Shown here: one piece after another, positions 34,043-41,797 of the stretch
How the letters are laid out: each line of letters opens with the position of its first letter
Numbering within the stretch: the first letter of the stretch is position 1
Assembly (NCBI GenBank): GCA_002869585.1
Contig: PKUO01000058.1
Span: 1-64,000 of the forward strand
Length of the DNA: 64,000 nucleotides
From: Sedimenticola sp.
GTDB lineage: Bacteria > Pseudomonadota > Gammaproteobacteria > Chromatiales > Chromatiaceae
Direction: 5' to 3'
Notes under the pieces: model-generated
Seen by the model: the letters and a program-made list of their open reading frames with translations, nothing else
Databases searched by the model: none
Told to the model about the DNA's origin: nothing
Translations under genes and position numbers: made by a program

Positions 34043-34077
34043 ACAGGAAGCCCGCTGTATGAGCGGGCTTCCTGTTT
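34043..34077. terminator. Bidirectional intrinsic terminator between ackA and ppdK
   Basis: ACAGGAAGCCCGC (34043-34055) pairs with its complement at 34063-34075 over 13 perfect base pairs, loop TGTATGA, followed by a short T stretch. It lies between the convergent ackA and ppdK genes and could stop transcription from both sides. Confidence 0.7.
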
Positions 34078-34104
34078 AGCACTATTTAGACAGAAGAAAT
34101 TGCT

Positions 34105-36870
34105 TTACGCTTTCACCTCGTTTCTGAGCGCCGCCTGGGCCGCTGCCAGTCGTGCGATAGGGACACGCGGACCTGAGCAGGAGACATAACTCAGGCCGAT
34201 GTTGTGGCAGAAGTTGATCGAGGAGGGGTGTCCGCCGTGTTCGCCACAGATCCCCACCTTCATATCCGGACGGGTGCTTCTGCCCCAGCCCACGGCCAGT
34301 TCCATCAGCTTTCCGGTGCCCTCGATATCCAGCACCTCGAACGGGTTGTTCAGCAGAATTTCATACTCGTTGTACATCGGCAGGAACTTGTTCTCCGCAT
34401 CCTCGCGGGAAAACGAGAAGGTCGCCTGGGTCAGGTCGTTGGTGCCGAAGGAGAAGAATTCCGCCTCATCGGCCAGTGATTCGGCGCGCATGCAGGCCCG
34501 CACCACCTCGAGCATTGAGCCGAACTTGAAGTTCAGGGTGAGCCCATACTTTTCTTCCACAGCCCAGCGGACGCTATCCACCATCTGTTTGACGCGCTTG
34601 AGCTCCTGCACGGTACAGACCTGCGGCACCATGATCTCCGGATAGACCTCGATGCCCTCCTGGGTACACTCGGCAGCCGCTTCCAGGATGGCGCGAATCT
34701 GCATGGTATAGATTTCCGGTAAGGTGATGCCCAGCCTGACGCCACGGTGCCCGAGCATCGGATTGACCTCGTGCAGCGCCCGGACCTTTTTCAGCATGGT
34801 CTCTTTCTTAATGATGGCCGCATCGACAATCTGCGGATCTGCCATCTCGGTAACCGCCGGATGGGTGTCACTGCCGCGATACATGAAATCCACGGTATCG
34901 GAGAGGATGCTCATGCCCAGCACGGTGTCGCGCAGATGCCGCAGCTGCTCCAGCTCGGAGGCCAGTTGCTGCTCGGAGGGCAGGAACTCATGAATGGGCG
35001 GATCCAGGAGGCGTACGGTTACCGGCTTGCCGGCCATGGCCGAGAGCATACCCTTGAAATCGCTGCGCTGTATGGGCAGCAGTTTGTTCAGCGACACCTC
35101 GCGCGCGGCACTGTCTTCAGCAAGAATCATTTCCACCACGATGGGCAGCCGATCGACACTGTTGAACATGCGCTCGGTGCGGCAAAGACCAATGCCCTGG
35201 GCGCCAAACTCGACGGCGTTGACCGCATCATCCGGGGTATCGGCGTTGGCCATCACCTTCAGTCTCGCGGCTTCATCCGCCCAGCCGAGCAGTGTTTTCA
35301 GCTCTTCGGAAAACTCCGCCTCGATCATCGGCACTTCGCCAAGATAGACGTCCCCGCTGGAGCCGTCGATGGTGATCAGGTCGCCTTCGGAGATGGTGCT
35401 GTCACCAACGAACGCCTTGCGCATCTGCACATCCACCTGTATCCCCTCGGCGCCGGCGACACAGGGCTTGCCCATGCCTCGAGCGACCACGGCGGCATGG
35501 GAGGTCTTGCCGCCCCGGGAGGTGAGAATGCCCTGAGAGGCGAAAAATCCGTGAATGTCTTCGGGTTTGGTCTCCTCGCGTATCAGAATCACGCGCTTGC
35601 CGCTACGACCGAGTATCTCGGCACGGTCGGCATCGAAGATCGCGTGTCCGACCGCGGCCCCGGGGGAAGCCGAAAGGCCCCGCGCCAGGGGTTTGGCCTT
35701 GGTGCTGGGGTCGAGCATCGGGAACAGCAGTTGTTCAAGCAGTTCGGGTTGAATCCGCAGCAGGGCCTGCTGTTTATCGATCAGGCCATCCTTGACCATC
35801 TCAACCGAGGTGCGCACCAGTGCGGCGGCGTTCATTTTGCCGTTGCGGGTCTGCAGGCAGTAGAGGCGGCCGCGTTCGATGGTGAATTCAAAATCATGGA
35901 CCTCCTTGTAGTGGCTTTCCAGGTTCTCGCGCAAGGTCTGCAGTTGCTGATACATCTCCGGCATCTCTTCCTTGAGTGCATCGATGATTTTCGGGGTGCG
36001 GATGCCGGCGACCACATCTTCGCCCTGGGCGTTGGTCAGGTACTCGCCAAACAGCAGGTTTTCTCCGGTATCGGGATAGCGGGTAAAGGCCACGCCGGTG
36101 CCCGAGTCATCACCGAGATTACCGAACACCATGGTGCAGATGTTCACCGCGGTGCCGTTGGCCATATCCTTGGTGATGTGGAATTCGCGGCGGTAATCCA
36201 CCGCACGCTTGCCCATCCAGGAGTTGAACACGGCCTTGATGGCCAGCTCCAGCTGCTCCATAGGGTCTTCCGGAAAGGGTTTTCCGGTCTCTCTTTCGAT
36301 GACCTTGAGGAAACGCTCGGAGATCTCTTTCAGATGCTTTGCCGTGAGATGCACATCGGCGGTTACGGCGGCGGCCTTTTTTACTGCATCAAACTCGCTG
36401 TCGAAGGCCTCATCACTGATACCCAGGGCGACCTTGCCGAACAGCTGGATAAAACGCCGGTAGGCATCGTAGCCGAAGCGTTCATTGCGGGTCTGGGTGA
36501 TCAGCCCGGGCAGGGTATTGGTGTTGAGCCCCAGATTGAGAATAGTATCCATCATGCCGGGCATCGACATGGCGGAACCGGAGCGGACCGATACCAGCAA
36601 TGGATCACTGGCGTTGCCGAAGCCTTTCCCGGTCTGCTGTTCCAGATTGCGCATGTGCTCATGCACCTGCTGCATGACGCCGGCCGGCAGGGCCTGCTCG
36701 GCACTGTCCAGATACTCCAGGCAGGCCTCTGTGCTGATGGTGAAACCGGGGGGGACATTCAGCCCAATCTGTGTCATTTCGCAGAGGTTGGCCCCTTTGC
36801 CACCCAGCAGCATCTTGTTTTTGCCGTCGCCCTCTTTGAATCCAAATACAAATTTTCTGTTGTCGCTCAT
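34105..36870 (-). CDS. ppdK: Pyruvate, phosphate dikinase
   Basis: 921 residues. Converts pyruvate, ATP and phosphate to phosphoenolpyruvate, AMP and pyrophosphate, reversibly. Domains in order: ATP-grasp (KMLLGGKGANLCEM near residue 20), phosphohistidine domain with the catalytic His in GGKTSHAAVVARGMG (about 460) and the regulatory-type Thr two residues before it, and the PEP/pyruvate barrel with GTNDLTQATFSFSRED and VGICGEHGGHP near the C-terminus. Convergent with pta-ackA, sharing the terminator; together these genes sit at the acetate/pyruvate/PEP node. No regulatory kinase-phosphatase gene is seen beside it. Confidence 0.96.
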   Translation of the reverse strand: MSDNRKFVFGFKEGDGKNKMLLGGKGANLCEMTQIGLNVPPGFTISTEACLEYLDSAEQALPAGVMQQVHEHMRNLEQQTGKGFGNASDPLLVSVRSGSAMSMPGMMDTILNLGLNTNTLPGLITQTRNERFGYDAYRRFIQLFGKVALGISDEAFDSEFDAVKKAAAVTADVHLTAKHLKEISERFLKVIERETGKPFPEDPMEQLELAIKAVFNSWMGKRAVDYRREFHITKDMANGTAVNICTMVFGNLGDDSGTGVAFTRYPDTGENLLFGEYLTNAQGEDVVAGIRTPKIIDALKEEMPEMYQQLQTLRENLESHYKEVHDFEFTIERGRLYCLQTRNGKMNAAALVRTSVEMVKDGLIDKQQALLRIQPELLEQLLFPMLDPSTKAKPLARGLSASPGAAVGHAIFDADRAEILGRSGKRVILIREETKPEDIHGFFASQGILTSRGGKTSHAAVVARGMGKPCVAGAEGIQVDVQMRKAFVGDSTISEGDLITIDGSSGDVYLGEVPMIEAEFSEELKTLLGWADEAARLKVMANADTPDDAVNAVEFGAQGIGLCRTERMFNSVDRLPIVVEMILAEDSAAREVSLNKLLPIQRSDFKGMLSAMAGKPVTVRLLDPPIHEFLPSEQQLASELEQLRHLRDTVLGMSILSDTVDFMYRGSDTHPAVTEMADPQIVDAAIIKKETMLKKVRALHEVNPMLGHRGVRLGITLPEIYTMQIRAILEAAAECTQEGIEVYPEIMVPQVCTVQELKRVKQMVDSVRWAVEEKYGLTLNFKFGSMLEVVRACMRAESLADEAEFFSFGTNDLTQATFSFSREDAENKFLPMYNEYEILLNNPFEVLDIEGTGKLMELAVGWGRSTRPDMKVGICGEHGGHPSSINFCHNIGLSYVSCSGPRVPIARLAAAQAALRNEVKA

Positions 36871-37227
36871 TCAATCACTCCCGGTTGCACGAAGGGTATT
36901 CCATTGAGAAATAGTAGTTTGTGGGTTGTTTTCACCTGATTATCAAGCAAAAGACATACCGCATCAGCTTGAATGGCTGATACTGACACGCTTATCGTTT
37001 GGAAGACCAAGATATCAGATAATTATTATATCTTAATGAATTCTCTTGCAGCATGCGATCTGGTCATGATCGGGCATATGTGTGATTCTGATCAACAACA
37101 GTGGATATAGTGGCTGAAAAATCGCTGATTTGACTGGGGGTGATTGCAGGTTCCTTGGGATATTTCATTTTTTTGCTCCATAATAGGGCACCGATTTCAC
37201 AGCCGTCAGGCAATTGGACCGTTTTGC
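36871..37227. other. AT-rich divergent intergenic region between ppdK and xrtH
   Basis: 357 bp holding the promoters of two divergent genes. There are several AT-rich tracts (around 37015-37040 and 37165-37180) but no -35/-10 pair stands out, and no hairpin, RNA gene or coding potential was seen. Confidence 0.45.
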
Positions 37228-37737
37228 ATGCTGAAATTTTTTTTACTGTTTCTGCTCATTCAGGCCGGACTGTTTACCGCTGAACTGGTCAGGCCGGTGC
37301 AGCAACACCTGGTGATTCCCTTCACCGAGGGCATCGCGGCGATCAGCGCCTGGCTGGTGAAGCTGTTCGATGACAGTGTGTTCTCACAGGGTATTGTCAT
37401 CCGCGACATGGAGAGCGGTTTTGCGGTAGCCATTGAAGCAGGTTGCAACGGCGTCGAGGCGACGATTGTCCTGGTCGCTGCACTGCTGGCCTTTTCCGCC
37501 CCCTGGAAGCACAAGCTATGGGGTATTGTTATCGGGTTTCTGGCCATCCAGGGGCTGAATCTGCTGCGCATAATCAGCCTTTTCTACCTGGGACAATGGA
37601 ACAAGACGGCATTTGAGTGGGCGCATCTCTACATTTGGCAGGCGCTGATCATGCTCGATGTGCTGATCATCTTTCTGATCTGGCTGCGCTATCTGCCGCA
37701 ACGCCCGGCGACTGCGGGACAGCCCCGTGCCGCGTAG
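37228..37737 (+). CDS. xrtH: Exosortase H
   Basis: 169 residues, small integral membrane protein with about five helices. It has the exosortase/archaeosortase catalytic triad in order: Cys in EAGCNGVEA (about residue 75), Arg in LNLLRIISLFYLG (about 115), and His in FEWAHLYIWQALIM (about 135). Exosortase H processes proteins with a C-terminal IPTLxxWG-type sorting signal for export or surface attachment. ATG 37228 (MLKFFLLFLLIQ) begins the first helix. It overlaps its partner gene by 11 bases. No protein with a matching C-terminal signal is encoded in this window. Confidence 0.85.
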   Translation: MLKFFLLFLLIQAGLFTAELVRPVQQHLVIPFTEGIAAISAWLVKLFDDSVFSQGIVIRDMESGFAVAIEAGCNGVEATIVLVAALLAFSAPWKHKLWGIVIGFLAIQGLNLLRIISLFYLGQWNKTAFEWAHLYIWQALIMLDVLIIFLIWLRYLPQRPATAGQPRAA

Positions 37738-38335
37738 TCCGGTAACCCTGTTTTTCGTCAAAGTACTGCTGTGGTTGCCGGTGATTTTCGCCGCATGGTA
37801 TTTCATGGCGATTGTCGCCACCTGGCCCGTCACCTACCTGGTTAAAACAGCCTTGATGTGGCTGTTTCCAGATGTCATCAGCCTCATCAAACAGTCCGGT
37901 TACATGGTTGAGGCAGCCGCCTATTACACCGCACAGAACGCCACGGCAGCGGTGCCCCAGGGAGTCACTGCCGAGCTGGTGTTCGAGGTGAATGCCCTGA
38001 GCTACGGTTACTGTGTCCCTCTTTATACCGCGCTGATTCTGGCGACACCGAGCGAAGAGGGTGAAAAGTGGTTTCGCTGGGTGTTTGGCATGCTCATCCT
38101 GCAGTTCAGCCAGGCCTGGGGCGTCAGTTTTGATATTTTGAAAAGCCTGTTATTCAATGTCGGACCAGAGGTGGCGCAGGCGTTCGCCTTCAGCCAATGG
38201 CAGCTGGAAGCAGTGGCTCTGGGGTATCAATTCGGCTATCTGGTGGTGCCTGCGGTGACGCCGGTGGTGGTCTGGATGGCCTTCCATTCGGATTACTTGA
38301 AAACCCTGGCGCCAAATCTGGTTCAGCAGGGATAA
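37727..38335 (+). CDS. Exosortase H-associated membrane protein
   Basis: 202 residues, GTG start inside the end of xrtH. Two N-terminal hydrophobic segments, a periplasmic stretch (about 60-95), and two or three more helices (YCVPLYTALILATP; WVFGMLILQFSQAWGVSF; YLVVPAVTPVVVWMAF). This is the membrane protein that regularly accompanies XrtH; its role is unknown but co-conservation suggests that it acts with the sortase. Confidence 0.75.
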   Translation: MPRSPVTLFFVKVLLWLPVIFAAWYFMAIVATWPVTYLVKTALMWLFPDVISLIKQSGYMVEAAAYYTAQNATAAVPQGVTAELVFEVNALSYGYCVPLYTALILATPSEEGEKWFRWVFGMLILQFSQAWGVSFDILKSLLFNVGPEVAQAFAFSQWQLEAVALGYQFGYLVVPAVTPVVVWMAFHSDYLKTLAPNLVQQG

Positions 38336-38386
38336 TCCTTTTCCAGATTAAGTACAGCCTGCCCGAACCCGCACAAAGGAGTATGG

Positions 38387-39166
38387 ATGGATCAGTTGCT
38401 GGAAATCATGGCCCGTTTGCGTGATCCGCAACAGGGCTGCCCCTGGGATATAAAACAGACCTTTGCCACCATCGTGCCCTATACCATTGAAGAGGCCTAC
38501 GAGGTGGCGGATGCCATCGAGCGCAATGATTTTCCCGAATTGCGCGACGAACTGGGGGATCTGCTGTTCCAGGTGGTGTTCTATGCACAGATGGCCAAGG
38601 AGCAGGGCCAGTTCGATTTTCAGCAGGTGGTCGACGCCATCTGCGAAAAGATGATCCGCCGCCATCCCCACGTGTTCGCCGATGCCAAGGTCCGGGATGC
38701 CGATCATCAGAGCGAGGCCTGGGAGCGTCACAAAGCTGCCTAACGGCAGGAAAAATCTGGCGATGATCGACCGGGTCAGCTGGATGGCGTGGCCAAGGGG
38801 TTGCCCGCGCTGATACGCGCGGAAAAACTCCAGAAACGGGCGGCCAAGGTAGGTTTTGACTGGCCCGAGGCGCTGCCGGTTCTGCTCAAGGTCAAAGAGG
38901 AGATCGCTGAGCTGGAGCAGGAGATAACCCAAGGGGGAGATCAGGATCGTGTCGCCGACGAGATGGGGGATCTGCTATTCAGCTGCGTCAACCTGGCCAG
39001 GCATCTCGGTGTGGATGCCGAGTCCGCCCTGCGCGAGGCGAATGGCAAGTTTGAGAAACGCTTTCGCCAGGTTGAGCAAAAACTCCACCGGCAGGGCAGT
39101 TCGGTGGTCGAGGCCAGCCTGGAGGAGATGGACAGCCTGTGGGACGAGGTGAAGCGGGATGCCTGA
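38387..39166 (+). pseudogene. mazG: Nucleoside triphosphate pyrophosphohydrolase MazG, interrupted by an in-frame TAA
   Basis: Read-through length 259 residues (E. coli 263). Two MazG domains: the first with GCPWDIKQTFATIVPYTIEE and EELRDELGDLLFQVVFYAQM-like residues, the second with KVKEEIAELEQEI and DEMGDLLFSCVNLARHLG, where the catalytic metal site of the family lies. Codon 119 (38741-38743) is TAA between ERHKAA and RQEKSG; E. coli has KTEERAQ here, so a GAA codon became TAA. A GTG at 38789 could restart and give a fragment with the second domain. AAAGGAG precedes the ATG at 38387. The enzyme cleans up abnormal NTPs. Confidence 0.85.
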
Positions 39167-39296
39167 TGCAGATCGAATGGGCAATCCGATGGTCGAAAAT
39201 TCTAACAGAGAGTGATAGTTGTTCACTTGTCTGCTACAAATTGAGTCGTGAACGAGGTGGTATATCAATCCGCCTGATCTCTTGGAGATATGATAG

Positions 39297-40829
39297 ATGA
39301 GACAGTGGTTGTTACTCGCAGCGATGGTTGCATTGCTGCATTTAACCGGTTGTGCCACCAATCCCGTTACCGGAAAGAACGAGCTGTCGCTGGTATCGGA
39401 AGACCAGGAGCTGGATATCGGCAAGAAGCAGTACGCCCCCAGCCGGCAGATGCAGGGCGGCGACTTTATTCTCGACCGTAAGCTGACTGCGTATGTTCAG
39501 CAGGTTGGCGATCGGCTGGCGGCGGTGAGTGATCGCAAGCTGCCCTATGAATTCGTTGTGCTCAACGACTCCACCCCCAATGCCTGGGCGCTCCCCGGGG
39601 GCAAGATCGCGGTGAATCGCGGACTGCTGGTTGAACTGGGCAGCGAGGCGGAGCTGGCCGCGGTGATCGGGCACGAAATCGTCCATGCCGCCGCACGCCA
39701 CGGCGCCAAAGGCATGGAGCGGGGCATGTTGTTGCAGGGGGCGATTGCAGTGGCCGGTGCTGCGGCCAGTGGCAGTGACTACTCCCAGCTTGCAGTGGGC
39801 GCGGCGGCGGTCGGGGCCAATCTGATCAACCAGAGTTATTCGCGTGATGCCGAGTCGGAGTCCGATTATTACGGCATGCAGTACATGGTCAGGGCGGGCT
39901 ACGATCCGCGCGCCGCGATTGAGTTGCAGGAGACCTTTGTGCGACTCTCCGAAAGCAGGCAATCCAACTGGCTTGCCGGTCTGTTTGCCAGTCATCCACC
40001 CTCGCGGGAGCGGGTCGAGGCGAACCGCAAGACAGCAGCAACCCTGGCCAAGGGGGGAGAGATCGGTCGTGAGCGCTATCAGCAGATGACAGCGTACATC
40101 CGCAAGCTCAAACCGGCCTATGCCGCCTATGGGAAGGGTGCCGAGGCGCTGGAGAAAAAGGCCTATGTGGAGGCCTTGCAACTCGCCGAACAGGCACTGG
40201 CGATGGAGCCGCGCGAGGGCCTGTTCCACGCCCTGAAGGGCGATGTGCTGGCGGCCCAGGGGCAGGATGCTAAGGCACTGGCCTACTATGACAAGGCGGT
40301 GACGCTCAATCCCGGATACTTCAAGCACTACCTGCAGCGGGGCGAGTCATTGACCCGGGTCGGCAACCGCGCCCGGGCAGTACGCGATCTGGAAAAAAGT
40401 GTCGAACTGCTGCCCACTGCCAACGCCTACTACAGCCTCGGCATCCTGGCCTCCGCTGCGGGCGATAAGGCCACTGCAATAAGCCATTTACGTCAGGCGG
40501 CTTCGGGCAAATCGGCAACCAGCCAGATTGCCGGCAAAGAGTTGGTGAAGCTCGATCTGCCCAACAATCCTGGCGCCTACCTACAGGCGAGCGTCGGCAA
40601 TTATCAGAATCGGCTGATCGTGGCGGTTCAGAATACTACCGGTGTCGAGATCGGCGATCTGAGTGTAGTGGTTGTGCGCTTTGATGGTCGGCAGCATCGC
40701 TATAAACTGTCGCAGCGTTTACCGGCCGGAAAGACCCTGAGGTTCAGTACCGATATCCCCCTGGCGAACCCGCAGGATCTGAAATTGTGGCAGGCCAGGG
40801 TGCTCAGTGCCAGACTCACCGGACAATGA
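39297..40829 (+). CDS. M48-family metalloprotease lipoprotein with TPR repeats
   Basis: 510 residues. Lipoprotein signal MRQWLLLAAMVALLHLTGC, so probably outer-membrane anchored facing the periplasm. Zinc site HEIVHAAARHG (about residue 125) and the third ligand in RDAESESDYYG (about 182). Residues 270-420 form tetratricopeptide repeats (AYVEALQLAEQALAMEPREG; ALAYYDKAVTLNPGYFKH). Domain order matches BepA/YfgC and LoiP-like proteins that act in outer-membrane protein quality control. The C-terminal 90 residues are beta-rich and less familiar. prc, another periplasmic protease, lies two genes downstream. Confidence 0.9.
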   Translation: MRQWLLLAAMVALLHLTGCATNPVTGKNELSLVSEDQELDIGKKQYAPSRQMQGGDFILDRKLTAYVQQVGDRLAAVSDRKLPYEFVVLNDSTPNAWALPGGKIAVNRGLLVELGSEAELAAVIGHEIVHAAARHGAKGMERGMLLQGAIAVAGAAASGSDYSQLAVGAAAVGANLINQSYSRDAESESDYYGMQYMVRAGYDPRAAIELQETFVRLSESRQSNWLAGLFASHPPSRERVEANRKTAATLAKGGEIGRERYQQMTAYIRKLKPAYAAYGKGAEALEKKAYVEALQLAEQALAMEPREGLFHALKGDVLAAQGQDAKALAYYDKAVTLNPGYFKHYLQRGESLTRVGNRARAVRDLEKSVELLPTANAYYSLGILASAAGDKATAISHLRQAASGKSATSQIAGKELVKLDLPNNPGAYLQASVGNYQNRLIVAVQNTTGVEIGDLSVVVVRFDGRQHRYKLSQRLPAGKTLRFSTDIPLANPQDLKLWQARVLSARLTGQ

Positions 40830-40844
40830 GGGGATCCGTCTGAC

Positions 40845-41705
40845 ATGGCCTTTATGGACCCCGTTCGTGCCTGTAATCAGCACGATCCGCAACGCTATGT
40901 TCCGTTTCGCGTGGATGCTGTGGCGGTAGGCCGCGTTTACCCTGAGTTTGCCCGGCAGGCCGTCGACTGCTGCGGGGAGTTCTCGCTTGGGGATGCGGGA
41001 CTTACTTACAAGACAACCGGGGGCTCGCTGGAGCAGCGCAGCACGGAGTTCGCCGGTCTGCTGCGCAAGCTGCTCAAGCAAGGACTGATCTCTCATCTGC
41101 ACGGTGAGCAGTATGTGGCTACCCCGGCGGGTCGGGAGCAGGGCATATTGCTGGTGGATCGTGCCGCAGCCCCCTATTTTGGGATCCGGGCGTTCGGTCA
41201 GCATATCAACGGCTTTGTCAAAACCCCTGAAGGGTTGCTGATGTGGGTGGGGCGCCGCTCAGCCGATCGCAAGCATTTTCCCGGTCATTTGGATAATCTG
41301 GCGGCCGGGGGACTCCCCTATGACATCTCCCTCGAGGACAACCTGAAGAAAGAGTGTTGGGAAGAGGCCTCGATACCCGCTGAACTGGCCGTCCAGGCAG
41401 TGCCGGTCGGAGCCATCACCTATTGCACGGATACCGGAAAAGGCTGTAAGCCGGATACCCTCTATTGCTATGATATTGAATTGCCAGAAGATTTTGTCCC
41501 GATCTGTAGCGATGGCGAGGTCGATGAATTTCTCCTGCTGCCGATCCGACGGGTGATCGAACTGGTTAGGGACAGCAAAGAGTTCAAGCTCAACTGCAAC
41601 CTGGTGATCATCGACTTCCTGATCCGGCATGGCTATATCAAACCGGACGAGCCGGATTATCTCGACCTGGTTGGCACTCTTCACAGGCCGTTGACGCCTT
41701 TTTGA
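40845..41705 (+). CDS. Nudix hydrolase with DUF4743 (thiamine pyrophosphokinase-associated type)
   Basis: 286 residues. N-terminal DUF4743 region (YVPFRVDAVAVGRVYPEFA) followed by a Nudix fold of the kind found next to or fused with fungal thiamine pyrophosphokinase Tnr3. The Nudix box is altered: GGLPYDISLEDNLKKECWEE keeps the EcxEE metal-binding end but has Lys for Arg and no Glu at the seventh position. This subfamily often tolerates such changes. Begins 15 bp after the M48 gene and ends 92 bp before prc. The substrate, perhaps oxidised thiamine diphosphates as reported for relatives, is not shown by sequence. Confidence 0.75.
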   Translation: MAFMDPVRACNQHDPQRYVPFRVDAVAVGRVYPEFARQAVDCCGEFSLGDAGLTYKTTGGSLEQRSTEFAGLLRKLLKQGLISHLHGEQYVATPAGREQGILLVDRAAAPYFGIRAFGQHINGFVKTPEGLLMWVGRRSADRKHFPGHLDNLAAGGLPYDISLEDNLKKECWEEASIPAELAVQAVPVGAITYCTDTGKGCKPDTLYCYDIELPEDFVPICSDGEVDEFLLLPIRRVIELVRDSKEFKLNCNLVIIDFLIRHGYIKPDEPDYLDLVGTLHRPLTPF

Positions 41706-41797
41706 AGGGTCATGCTACACTCGAAATCAGATCTTTTCTGAACAGATGGGACAAGATCTGGTCCAATTTGCCGGTGTCTTCCTATCAGGACTCGAAT

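Noticed and set aside
34747-36939. 730-codon open frame on the + strand
   Set aside because: Lies antisense to ppdK in a GC-rich gene, with His/Gly/Ala-rich composition and no recognisable domain.
37100-37125. Sigma-54 promoter (GG-N10-GC) upstream of xrtH
   Set aside because: Only the GG/GC core matches; the surrounding TGGCAC and TTGCW bases do not.
38789-39166. Independent gene encoding a 125-residue protein
   Set aside because: Same frame as mazG and matching its second domain; treated as part of the interrupted gene, though a restart is possible.
39167-39296. Possible tRNA or small RNA between mazG and the M48 gene
   Set aside because: No cloverleaf, no GTTC arm and no strong hairpin seen.
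39342-40328. 328-codon open frame on the minus strand
   Set aside because: Antisense to the M48 protease gene, no family features.
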